In this document: positions 37,789 through 49,516 of the stretch, piece after piece | Numbering within the stretch: position 1 is the stretch's first letter | Layout of the letters: each line of letters begins with the position of its first letter | DNA from: Myxococcus fulvus | Lineage (GTDB): Bacteria > Myxococcota > Myxococcia > Myxococcales > Myxococcaceae | NCBI RefSeq assembly: GCF_900111765.1 | Contig: NZ_FOIB01000002.1 | Span: forward strand, 620,001-684,000 | Reading direction: 5' to 3' | Length of the DNA stretch: 64,000 nt | Notes under the pieces: generated by a model | The model's database searches: none | Seen by the model: the letters and a program-made list of their open reading frames with translations, nothing else | Told to the model about the DNA's origin: nothing | Program-made: the position numbers and the translations under genes

Positions 37789-38592
37789 CTACATGCCCAG
37801 GGCGCCCATCAGCGCGGCGCCGCCCAGGAGGGACTGGCCGCCGTCACAGACCATGATGGAGCCGGTGATGTAGGACGCGGCGTCCGACGACAGGAAGAGC
37901 GCCAGGCGCGCGATGTCCGCCTTGGTGCCGAAGCGCTGCAGCGGCAGCAGCTGCGCGAGCTTCTGGGTGCCCTCCTCGCTGGGGGCGAGGCGCCGCATGC
38001 CCTCGGTGTCCTCGATGGGGCCGGGCGTAATCGCGTTGACGCGCACGCCGGCGCCGCCCCACTCGAGCGCCAGCACGCGGGTGAGCATGTCCACGCCCGC
38101 CTTGGCGGCGCAGACGTGGGCCTGCATGGCCATGGGCAGGTAGGCCTGGGGCGCGGAGATGTTGATGACGGAGGCGCCGGGCTTGCGCAGGTGCTCGAAG
38201 CCCGCGCGACACAGGTTGAAGGTGCCCAGCACGTCGATGTCCATCACGGCCTTGAAGCCGTTGGAGGACATGCCCAGCGCGGGCGCGGGGAAGTTGCCGG
38301 CGGCGCCACAGATGAGGATGTCCAGCTCGCCGTACGCGTCGCGCACCGTCTGGAGCGCCTTCTCCACGGAGGCGTAGTCACGCACGTCCGCGGGCACGCC
38401 CATCGCGGTGCCGTGGGCCTGCAGGCCCTTCACCGCGCCCTCGAGCTTCTCCACATTGCGGCCATTGATGGCCACCTTGGCCCCGGCCTTCACGAACGCC
38501 TCGGCGATGCCGAGGTTGATGCCGCTGCTGCCGCCCGAGATGAAGGCCACCTTGCCCGCGAGCAGCCCGTCCTTGAAAACGCCATCCGCCAT
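37789..38592 (-). CDS. SDR oxidoreductase, peroxisomal-type 2,4-dienoyl-CoA reductase (DECR2-like)
   Basis: The 267-aa protein starts at ATG 38592 with AGGAG upstream. The cofactor site is ISGGSSGINLGIAEAF (residues 18-33). The active-site segment HVCAAKAGVDMLTRVLALEWG lacks the usual Tyr-x3-Lys pair but keeps the Lys, and PGPIEDTEGMRRL follows. These are features of mammalian DECR2 and yeast Sps19, the NADPH-dependent 2,4-dienoyl-CoA reductases needed to oxidise unsaturated fatty acids. An ordinary SDR is the fallback. A related auxiliary enzyme (dienoyl-CoA isomerase-like) is encoded at 42404-43231. It is divergent from the U32 gene. Confidence 0.88.
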   Translation of the reverse strand: MADGVFKDGLLAGKVAFISGGSSGINLGIAEAFVKAGAKVAINGRNVEKLEGAVKGLQAHGTAMGVPADVRDYASVEKALQTVRDAYGELDILICGAAGNFPAPALGMSSNGFKAVMDIDVLGTFNLCRAGFEHLRKPGASVINISAPQAYLPMAMQAHVCAAKAGVDMLTRVLALEWGGAGVRVNAITPGPIEDTEGMRRLAPSEEGTQKLAQLLPLQRFGTKADIARLALFLSSDAASYITGSIMVCDGGQSLLGGAALMGALGM

Positions 38593-38707
38593 GACTCGTC
38601 TCCTGTGGAAGCAACCGGGCGGCGACTTGACCAGAACCTGCCGCACCGCGTCCACGAGCGATTGAGGACGGACGCGGGCGCAGGCCCTCTGTGTTAGAGG
38701 TCCCGAC

Positions 38708-41329
38708 ATGCGCCGTCGTCCTGAAATCCTCGCCCCCGCTGGTGACCTCGACTCCATGAAGGCCGCGCTGGCCAGCGGCGCGGACGCCATCTATTTCGGC
38801 CTGGACGAGGGATTCAATGCCCGCGCCCGAGCGGAGAACTTCTCGCTCGCCCGCCTGCCGGAGACGCTGGCGATGGTGCACCGCGCGGGCGCCCGGGCGT
38901 ACCTCACGTTGAACACGCTGGTGTTCGAGCCGGAGCTGCCGGTAGTGGAGGACATCCTGCGGCGCGTGGCCGCGGCGGGCGTGGACGCGCTCATCGTGCA
39001 GGACCCGGCGGTGGCGTTGGTAGCGCGCGCGGTGTGTCCTCAGATGGAGGTGCACGCCTCCACGCAGATGACGATTTCGAGCGCGGAGGGCGCGCGCTTC
39101 GCCAGGGGCCTGGGCGCCACGCGCGTGGTGGTGCCGCGCGAGCTGTCGGTGGCGGAGATTGCCCGGCTGGCATCGGAGACGGACATCGAGCTGGAGGTCT
39201 TCATCCACGGCGCGCTGTGCATGTCGTGGAGTGGCCAGTGCCTCACCAGCGAGGCGTGGGGTGGACGCTCGGCGAACCGGGGACAGTGTGCGCAGTCGTG
39301 CCGGCTGCCGTACGACCTGGTGGTGGACGGGGAGACGAAAGATTTGGGCGACGTGCGCTACCTGCTCAGCCCCAAGGACCTCGCGGGGGTCATGGCGGTG
39401 CCGAAGCTGGTCGAGGTCGGCGTGCACTCGCTGAAGATTGAAGGCCGGCAGAAGGGGCCGCAGTACGTGGCCACGGCGGTGCGGGGCTATCGGCGCTGGG
39501 TGGACGGCGTGTCGGCGGGACAGGGAGACACGGGCGCGCTGCGCAAGGACCTGGCGGACATGACTCTGTCGTACAGCCGGGGCTTCTCGCACGGGTTCTT
39601 CGCGGGCTCGGACCACCAGACGCTGGTGGAGGGGCGCTTCCCCAAGCACCGCGGCGCGTTCCTGGGCGTGGTGGAGTCGGTGCACGGCCGGGACGTGCTC
39701 GTCGTGGAGGACCCGAAGGGGCGTCCGTGGACGGGCGGGCTGGGCGCGGACGCGAAGCCTGTAGCGCCTCAGGGCAAGGTGTCGTCTCCGCTGGAGACGG
39801 AGGCGCCGGTGGCCGCCGAGCTGTCGCCGCGTCCGGGCATGGGCGTGGTGTTCGACGACGGGCACCCGGAGGACAAGCACGAGGCCGGTGGCCCGCTGTT
39901 CCGAGTGGAGCGCAAGGGACACGGATGGGTGCTGGGCTTCGGCAACCCTGGGCCGGACATGTCGCGCGTCGCGGCGGGGCAGCGCGTCTGGGTGACGAGT
40001 GATCCCGCGCTGGTGAAGCAGACGGAGGAGCTGCTCGCGCAGGGTGAGCCCGAGGGGCGTGTGCCGTTGACGCTCACGGTGTCGGGTTCCGCGGGGACGC
40101 CGCTGGTGGTGACGGGCACGGCGCGGGGTGGGCATGTGGCCACGGCGTCGAGCACGACGCCGCTCGCTCAGGCGCGGGCGGGAGGACTGGACGCGGCGCT
40201 GTTGAAGGACAAGCTGGCGGCGCTGGGTGGGACGCCGTTCCATCTGGCGGAGCTGGAGCTGTCGGGGCTTTCGCCGGGGCTGCACCTGCCGGTGTCGGAG
40301 CTCAAGGCGCTGCGGCGCTCGCTGGTGACGGAGCTGACGGAGTCGGTGTCCCGAGGCCTGGCGCGCACGGTGCGCGAGTCGTCGGTGCTGGACGAGGTGC
40401 GGGGCTCGGCGCGCGAGCGCGTCGTTGCTCGGCCGGTGGTCGAGGGCGCGCGGCTGTTGCCGCTGTGCCGGACGGACGAGCAGTTGGAGGCGGTGATTGC
40501 CGCGGGGCTACCCGAGGTGGAGCTGGATTGGATGGAGCTGGTGGGGCTCCAGCGCGCGGTGGAGCGGGCGAAGGCGGCGGGGCTGAAGGTGACGATCGCG
40601 ACGGTGCGGGTGCAGAAGCCCGGCGAGGAGGGCTACGACGCGCGCATCGCGAAGCTCAAGCCGGACGCGGTGCTGGCGCGGCACTGGGGCGCGATGATGC
40701 ACTTCCTGGAGCGTCCGTTCGCTCCGGGCGAGACGCGGCCCGCGCTGCATGGGGACTTCTCGCTCAACGTCACGAACTCCGTGACGGCGTTGCATCTGTT
40801 GGGGTTGGGGTTGGACACCCTGACGTTCGCGCACGACCTGGACGCGGTGCAACTGGGGGCGATGCTGGAGCACCTGCCGGCGGAGCGCTTCGCGGTGACG
40901 GTGCACCACCACATCTCCACGTTCCACACGGAGCACTGCGTGTATTCGCACACGCTGTCGCACGGGCGCGACTACCGGAGCTGTGGCCGGCCGTGTGAGA
41001 AGCACCGGCTGTCGCTGCGCGACCACAAGGGCCTGGAGCATCCGGTGGTGGTGGACGTGGGGTGCCGGAACACGGTGTTCAACGCGCAGGCGCAGAGCGC
41101 GGCGTCGCTGGTGCCGTCACTGCTTGCCCGTGGGGTACAGCGGTTCCGCGTGGAGTTCGTGCGTGAGTCGCGCGAGGAGGCCGCGCGCGTGCTGGGGGCG
41201 TATCAGGAGCTGCTCGCGGGAAGAATCTCCCCGGCGGAGACGGTGCGCCGCGCGGCCGTGCACGAGCAGTTCGGTGTGACGAAGGGGACGATGAAAGTGT
41301 TGAACCCCACGTTCACCGTGCAGCGCTGA
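38708..41329 (+). CDS. U32 family peptidase-like protein with DUF3656 (RlhA-like)
   Basis: The 873-aa protein starts EILAPAGDLDSMKAALASGADAIYFGL, the hallmark of U32 proteins. It carries the cysteine-containing segment GQCLTSEAWGG with NRGQCAQSCRLPYDL, the likely iron-sulfur site. A middle DUF3656-like part is followed by a C-terminal half with another U32-like section and cysteines (EHCVYSHT, CGRPCEKHRLSLRD). E. coli RlhA, a U32/DUF3656 protein, makes 5-hydroxycytidine at C2501 of 23S rRNA and needs iron-sulfur clusters and prephenate. This protein is about 200 residues longer than RlhA, so equivalence is tentative. The stop lies 1 bp from that of a convergent prephenate dehydrogenase gene. 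Confidence 0.85.
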   Translation: MRRRPEILAPAGDLDSMKAALASGADAIYFGLDEGFNARARAENFSLARLPETLAMVHRAGARAYLTLNTLVFEPELPVVEDILRRVAAAGVDALIVQDPAVALVARAVCPQMEVHASTQMTISSAEGARFARGLGATRVVVPRELSVAEIARLASETDIELEVFIHGALCMSWSGQCLTSEAWGGRSANRGQCAQSCRLPYDLVVDGETKDLGDVRYLLSPKDLAGVMAVPKLVEVGVHSLKIEGRQKGPQYVATAVRGYRRWVDGVSAGQGDTGALRKDLADMTLSYSRGFSHGFFAGSDHQTLVEGRFPKHRGAFLGVVESVHGRDVLVVEDPKGRPWTGGLGADAKPVAPQGKVSSPLETEAPVAAELSPRPGMGVVFDDGHPEDKHEAGGPLFRVERKGHGWVLGFGNPGPDMSRVAAGQRVWVTSDPALVKQTEELLAQGEPEGRVPLTLTVSGSAGTPLVVTGTARGGHVATASSTTPLAQARAGGLDAALLKDKLAALGGTPFHLAELELSGLSPGLHLPVSELKALRRSLVTELTESVSRGLARTVRESSVLDEVRGSARERVVARPVVEGARLLPLCRTDEQLEAVIAAGLPEVELDWMELVGLQRAVERAKAAGLKVTIATVRVQKPGEEGYDARIAKLKPDAVLARHWGAMMHFLERPFAPGETRPALHGDFSLNVTNSVTALHLLGLGLDTLTFAHDLDAVQLGAMLEHLPAERFAVTVHHHISTFHTEHCVYSHTLSHGRDYRSCGRPCEKHRLSLRDHKGLEHPVVVDVGCRNTVFNAQAQSAASLVPSLLARGVQRFRVEFVRESREEAARVLGAYQELLAGRISPAETVRRAAVHEQFGVTKGTMKVLNPTFTVQR

Positions 41330-41330
41330 G

Positions 41331-42368
41331 TCAGGGTTCCTCGTCGGGCCTGTTGACGGTGTCGCGGCACAGCCGCAGCACGGCGTGGAAGACCTCGTCG
41401 ATGGAGCCGACGTGGAGCCCGTCGTGCTCGGCCCACGCGCGTCGGGTGTCGAGCATGGCGGCTTCCCTCTCGGCGTCGGGGAATGGGAGGCCGTGTTCGG
41501 ACTTCACGCGGGCCGCGTCCCGGACGAGTCGAGCGCGGCGCGCGAGCAGTGAGACCAGCTCACGGTCGACCTGGTCGATGCGCTGACGCACATCGAGCAG
41601 GGCGGGAGGCGCGGTGGGGCTGCGCACGGCCTTGGCGGAGGCCTCGAGTCCCTGGTGGAGCTCGGTGAGGGCCGCGAGCAGCTCCGCGCGAGCCTCTCGG
41701 GCATAGGGGTTCTCCGACTGCACGACGTTGAAGAGGTGGGGCACCTCGGTGCGCGCGTACTCTTCCAGTCGAGCCACGGGCTGGAAGCTGGGCGGAGCGA
41801 AGGGGATGCCCTTCCCTACTCCGGCCTTCACGAGTCCGTGGGCCAGGAAGAACGTGAGCACGTGCGTGCGGGCCATCAGCGCGTCATGGGCCTCGGGAGT
41901 CATCTCCGTCACTTCGCAGCCGAGCCGCTCGAACAGCGCACGGGCCCGCTGGGTGGCCTCGGGGTGCAGTGAGTTGGGACATACCACGGTGCGCCGGGCA
42001 TCACCGCGCGCGAGGCTCGCGGGGCCGAAGAGCGGATGCGTACCGACCCAAGGGATGTCGCGCCCCAGCACGGTGGCGAGCGCCTGCACGGGGCTCACCT
42101 TCACGCTGCCCACGTCGATGACGAGTTGGGTGGGCAACAGCAGAGGTCGGAGCGAGGTCAGCGCGTCATGCATGGCGGTGACGGGCATCGCCAGCACGAG
42201 CACCGTGGAGCGCGAGGCCAGGTCCGCGAGCGAGCCGGCCTGGAGCTTGGGAGGGACCTCGTCGAGCTTCGGGTCATGGACGCGGTGGGGAATGCCTGCG
42301 TCCGAGAACAGACCCGAGAGGGCGCGACCGAAGCGCCCATAGCCCAGCAAGCCAACCGTCTCCGTCAT
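41331..42368 (-). CDS. tyrA: Prephenate dehydrogenase - chorismate mutase fusion (TyrA-AroQ, reversed order)
   Basis: The 345-aa protein starts at ATG 42368 (MTETVGLLGYGRFG) with an NAD(P)-binding Gly motif (residues 6-14). The dehydrogenase part holds DVGSVK and the substrate-binding THPLFGP, plus the histidine-bearing ARTHVLTFFLAHGL. From about residue 256 to 338 follows a helical AroQ-type chorismate mutase (RQRIDQVDRELVSLLARRARLV ... KSEHG). Together they convert chorismate to prephenate and then to 4-hydroxyphenylpyruvate for tyrosine. In enterobacterial TyrA the mutase is N-terminal; here it is C-terminal. The upstream hydratase gene is 35 bp away on the same strand. Confidence 0.9.
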   Translation of the reverse strand: MTETVGLLGYGRFGRALSGLFSDAGIPHRVHDPKLDEVPPKLQAGSLADLASRSTVLVLAMPVTAMHDALTSLRPLLLPTQLVIDVGSVKVSPVQALATVLGRDIPWVGTHPLFGPASLARGDARRTVVCPNSLHPEATQRARALFERLGCEVTEMTPEAHDALMARTHVLTFFLAHGLVKAGVGKGIPFAPPSFQPVARLEEYARTEVPHLFNVVQSENPYAREARAELLAALTELHQGLEASAKAVRSPTAPPALLDVRQRIDQVDRELVSLLARRARLVRDAARVKSEHGLPFPDAEREAAMLDTRRAWAEHDGLHVGSIDEVFHAVLRLCRDTVNRPDEEP

Positions 42369-42403
42369 TCCGAGGGACTCCCGAGACTTGGACGTCAGTG
42401 GAA

Positions 42404-43231
42404 TCAGCGACCCAGGAACTTGGCGGGTCGGCGCTCGGCGAAGGCGGAGAAGGCCTCGTTGAGGTCGTGGGACTGGAGGAAGGCGGAGTTCCACACGGCG
42501 ACGTAGCGCAGGCCGTCGGCGGTGGACTTATCGGCGCAGAACTCCATGACCTGCTTGGCGCCCTGGACGACGAGGGGCGGGTTGTCGGCGATGCGGCGCG
42601 CGGTGGCGCGGGCGTGGGTGAGCAGCTCCTCGGCGGAGGAGAACACCTCGTTGACGAGACCCATGCGAAGGGCGCGCTCGGCGTCCACGTCGCCGCCGGT
42701 ATAGGCGAGCTCGCGGGTGTGGCCCTCGCCGATGATGCGGGGCAGGCGCTGAAGGGCGCCCAGGTCCGCGACGATGCCGACCTTCACCTCGCGCAGGGAG
42801 AACTTCGCGTCGCGCGAGCAGTAGCGGAAGTCACACGCGGCGATGAGGTCCATGCCTCCGCCGATGCACCAGCCATGCACGGCGGCGATGAAGGGCTTGC
42901 GACAGCGGGCGACGCCCTCGGTGGCCTGCTGCATGTCGCCGATGAGCTTGAGGAGGCGGGTGCGCTCCAGGGCGAGGTTGTTGTCACCGGTGAGCAGCGG
43001 CCCCAGGGACTCCATCATGCCCATGAGGTCCAGGCCGTAGGTGAAGTGGTCGCCATTGCCACGGACGAGCACCACGCGGACGGAGTCATCGTCATCGAGT
43101 GCGCGGATGGCCTCCGGCATCTCCCGCCAGAAGTCCGGGCCCATGGCATTGCCACGCCCGGGGCCCAGCAGAACCACCTCGGCGACTCCATCCGCCTTCT
43201 CGATGCGCAGCGACTTGTACGTGGCGTCCAT
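42404..43231 (-). CDS. Enoyl-CoA hydratase/isomerase family, dienoyl-CoA isomerase (ECH1)-like
   Basis: The 275-aa protein starts at ATG 43231 with GGGAGG five bases upstream. It has crotonase-fold oxyanion segments (GNGDHFTYGLDLMG, HGWCIGGGMDLIAACDFRYCS). The stretch SLREVKVGIVADLGALQRLPRIIG is very like mammalian ECH1, the delta3,5-delta2,4-dienoyl-CoA isomerase, including the acidic residues of the isomerase site. It would work with the DECR2-like reductase (37789-38592) in degradation of unsaturated fatty acids. A plain enoyl-CoA hydratase is the alternative. The gene follows dnaE at 71 bp on the same strand. Confidence 0.88.
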   Translation of the reverse strand: MDATYKSLRIEKADGVAEVVLLGPGRGNAMGPDFWREMPEAIRALDDDDSVRVVLVRGNGDHFTYGLDLMGMMESLGPLLTGDNNLALERTRLLKLIGDMQQATEGVARCRKPFIAAVHGWCIGGGMDLIAACDFRYCSRDAKFSLREVKVGIVADLGALQRLPRIIGEGHTRELAYTGGDVDAERALRMGLVNEVFSSAEELLTHARATARRIADNPPLVVQGAKQVMEFCADKSTADGLRYVAVWNSAFLQSHDLNEAFSAFAERRPAKFLGR

Positions 43232-43302
43232 CACGGCCTCCCGCGAGAGTGAGCGCACCGTACCTCACCCGCGCGAAAGCGGCGCGTGACAGCGCCCCTT
43301 CG

Positions 43303-46854
<3,552 letters not shown>

Positions 46855-47193
46855 GGTGAGGCGAACAGTATGGCCCTCGCCCCCTGCTCGCCAGTCCAGT
46901 GTGAGCCCCGCGCGCGAGCGGCCCCGGAGGCCGGAAAATCGGCCTCTTGCGCCGTCGTGTCCCCGTCGGGAAACAGGGGGCCGGGGCCTTTCTGGGAACT
47001 TGACTCCGCGCGCCTCCACCCTCGGCGTCCAGGCGGGCACGTCCGGAGCGGAAATCCGGGGCCGGGAGCCCTTCACGTTTCTTCACGCCCGGTACAAGCG
47101 CGCCCAAAACCCGGCCGGCACATTGGGCAGCGTCGCCAGTACGGCGCAGCCACCCGGGGCCGCCTCGCGCGCCCCATTGCCGGAGAGAAGACC
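46855..47193. other. Intergenic region between divergent dnaE and Spy-like gene
   Basis: The 339 bp separate divergent starts and contain no convincing gene. Before the rightward gene only the ribosome-binding site CGGAGAGAAG at 47181-47190 is clear. Promoters of both genes must lie here, but none was recognised with confidence. Confidence 0.35.
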
Positions 47194-47643
47194 ATGATGA
47201 AGAAGCTCGCCATCGCCAGTTCCGCCGTCGTCGCCGTCGTGCTGCTCAGCGGCTTCGCGTTTCGCGGAGGGCACCACGGCTGGGGCCACAACCCCGAGCG
47301 CATCAAGCAGGTGGTGACGTGGAAGCTCAACGACAAGCTGGATGACCTCGACGCGACGGAGGCCCAGCGCCAGTCCATCCACGCCGTGAAGGACCGCATG
47401 CTCGAGCAGGGCGCGAAGCTGGCGGAGGAGCAGCGCGGGGTGCGCTCGGAAGTGGTGGGCCAGCTGGAGTCCGCCACGCCCGACGCGAAGCGGCTGCACG
47501 CGCTGGTGGACGAGCGCATCGAGGCCCTGCGCGCGTTCGCCCACCAGGCGACGGACGCCGCGCTGGAGGTGCACGGCACGCTGACGCCCGAGCAGCGCAA
47601 GGAGCTGGCCACCGAGTTCCGCGAGCGCACCGGCATGGAGTGA
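47194..47643 (+). CDS. Spy/CpxP-like periplasmic protein
   Basis: The 149-aa protein starts at ATG 47194 (or 47197) and has a signal peptide (AIASSAVVAVVLLSGFAFRG). A His/Gly-rich mature start (GGHHGWGHNPE) resembles metal-sensing periplasmic proteins of the CpxP/Spy/CnrR type. The remainder is helical, with an LTxEQR motif near the end (GTLTPEQRKELATEF), typical of the Spy 'LTxxQ' family. Spy-type proteins are stress chaperones of the periplasm, and some bind metals. No two-component genes are adjacent. Confidence 0.78.
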   Translation: MMKKLAIASSAVVAVVLLSGFAFRGGHHGWGHNPERIKQVVTWKLNDKLDDLDATEAQRQSIHAVKDRMLEQGAKLAEEQRGVRSEVVGQLESATPDAKRLHALVDERIEALRAFAHQATDAALEVHGTLTPEQRKELATEFRERTGME

Positions 47644-47729
47644 GTGTCACGTCCCCCACTCAACGGCCCTCGTCTGCCCGCGGGTAGGAATGGGTAGGCG
47701 ACGAGGCGCGCCGCGCATAGGTTGGGAGC

Positions 47730-48536
47730 GTGAGATACCGGTACACCGACTACGCGCAACGCATCCGCTCCTTCGAGAACCTCGGTGAAGTGGCCGAATA
47801 CGGACACGTCATCGAGGGCGGGCAGACCTACCCGCTCTTCCGCATCACCGTGCCCGGTGAACGTTGGCTGGTCATCACCTCCGGCTTCCATGGCGAGGAG
47901 CCCGCCGGTCCGCTCACGCTGGCCGAGCGCCTGCCGGAGGTGGTGGCCTACGCGAAGGAGCGCGGCGTGGGGCTGCGCGTGTATCCGTGTATCAACCCCT
48001 CCGGCTTCGAGGACGGCACCCGCTACAACCGCAGCGGGGAGAAGCCGAACAACGACTTCATGCGCTACGAGGTGGCGCCGGGCGAGTGGCGCGGCGAGCT
48101 GAACCCCGGCCAGGCGCACCTGCGCTGGGCGCTCTACGACGGCGGGCCCAAGGAGACGCGGGCGGTGCGCGCGGACCTGGCGCGCTGGCCCGCGCCGAAC
48201 GCCGCGCTGGACATCCACCAGGACAACTACCTGGGCGGCGCCGCGACGTATGCGTACGTCTTCGGGGACAAGGCCGCGTACCTGCCGCTCGTCGAGGCCG
48301 CGTCGAAGCACGCCACCGTGATTCGCAACCAGAAGGTGGACGAGAACAACTTCACCGACGACGCGGGCCTCATCTGGTACCACGACGGCAGCGTGACGGA
48401 CTGGTACATGCGCCAGGGCGTGCCGTACACGGCCGCGCTGGAGACCACCACGCCCACGAGCCTGGAGGCGTGCAACCAGGTGAACCTGGCCTGGATTCGG
48501 GGCTTCATCGACCTGGCCGCGCGCAAGGAGCGCTGA
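47730..48536 (+). CDS. M14-type zinc carboxypeptidase-like protein
   Basis: The 268-aa protein starts at GTG 47730. Expected zinc ligands of M14 peptidases are present: GFHGEEPAG (H-x2-E), LDIHQDN (His) and the late glutamate ALETTT. Arg/Asn substrate-binding residues could be in NPSGFEDGTRYNR. No signal peptide is seen, so it is probably cytoplasmic. Substrate is unknown; relatives include carboxypeptidases, succinylglutamate desuccinylase-like and peptidoglycan-recycling amidases. Confidence 0.85.
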   Translation: MRYRYTDYAQRIRSFENLGEVAEYGHVIEGGQTYPLFRITVPGERWLVITSGFHGEEPAGPLTLAERLPEVVAYAKERGVGLRVYPCINPSGFEDGTRYNRSGEKPNNDFMRYEVAPGEWRGELNPGQAHLRWALYDGGPKETRAVRADLARWPAPNAALDIHQDNYLGGAATYAYVFGDKAAYLPLVEAASKHATVIRNQKVDENNFTDDAGLIWYHDGSVTDWYMRQGVPYTAALETTTPTSLEACNQVNLAWIRGFIDLAARKER

Positions 48537-48609
48537 CTGACGCGACGTGCGGCGTGACATGCTGGCTCGCCGGTCCGCTCCCTGTGGACCGCGCGAGGAG
48601 GCTGTCACC

Positions 48610-49500
48610 GTGCAACGTCTGGAGCACCGTCCGCTGGGGATGACGGGCCTGAAGGTGTCCGCGCTGGGACTGGGCGCGGGGCCCTTGGGGAGCGCGGAGC
48701 TGGAGGACCGGGCGGTGGAGGCACTGCTGCTCGGCGCGCTGGACGCAGGGGTGAACCTCATCGACACGGCGCCGAGCTACGGCGCGTCCGAGGAGCGCAT
48801 CGGCCGGTTCCTCGGTGCGCGCCGGGGCGACGTCGTCCTGTCCACCAAGTGCGGCTATGACGTGCCGGGGGTGGAGGACTGGACGCCCGAGTGCATCACC
48901 CGGGGCGTGGACCAGGCGCTGCGGCGATTGCGGACGGATTACCTCGACGTGATGCACCTGCACTCGTGTCCCGAGGAGGTGCTGCGCCGCGCGGAGCTGG
49001 TGGACGCCCTGCGACGCGCGGTGGCCCAGGGCAAGGTGCGCGTGGCGGCGTACTCGGGGGACAACGCCGCGCTCCAGGTGGCGCTGTCCAACGGGGCCTT
49101 CGGCTGCGTGCAGACCTCCGTGAATGTGTTCGACCAGCGGGCGCTGGAGGTGGCGGTGCCGCGCGCGGTTGGGATGGGCGTGGGGGTCATCGCCAAGCGG
49201 CCCTTGGGCAACGCGGCGTGGCGCCATGACACGCGGCCCCAGGCGCATGACGTGGGTCAGTACTGGGACAGGATGCGCGCCATGCAGGTGGACCTGGGCG
49301 GGCTCGAGTGGGATGAGCTGGCGCTGCGCTTCGCCGCCCATGCGCCCGGGGTGAGTTCGTGCATCGTCGGCACCACCCAGGCATCACGGCTTCGGCGAAA
49401 CGTCGACATCCTGTCCAGGGGGCCGCTCGCCGAGTCGCAGGTCGCCGGGCTGCGCGAGCTGTTCCTCCGTCATGACCAGGGATGGGACGGGGTGATTTGA
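48610..49500 (+). CDS. Aldo/keto reductase
   Basis: The 296-aa protein starts at GTG 48610 because GAGGAGG precedes it by eight bases and the family motif follows directly (RPLGMTGLKVSALGLGAGPLG). The catalytic set is recognisable: Asp and Tyr in LIDTAPSYGASEERIG, Lys in VLSTKCGYD, His in DVMHLHS. C-terminal APGVSSCIVGTTQ binds the NADP phosphate region. The substrate is unknown. It converges with the exported unknown gene, 16 bp apart. Confidence 0.92.
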   Translation: MQRLEHRPLGMTGLKVSALGLGAGPLGSAELEDRAVEALLLGALDAGVNLIDTAPSYGASEERIGRFLGARRGDVVLSTKCGYDVPGVEDWTPECITRGVDQALRRLRTDYLDVMHLHSCPEEVLRRAELVDALRRAVAQGKVRVAAYSGDNAALQVALSNGAFGCVQTSVNVFDQRALEVAVPRAVGMGVGVIAKRPLGNAAWRHDTRPQAHDVGQYWDRMRAMQVDLGGLEWDELALRFAAHAPGVSSCIVGTTQASRLRRNVDILSRGPLAESQVAGLRELFLRHDQGWDGVI

Positions 49501-49516
49501 GGGGGCCCTCTCTGAA

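Noticed and set aside
38116..38697. Plus-strand open frame opposite the DECR2-like gene
   Set aside because: It is antisense to a clear SDR gene and shows no features of a real protein.
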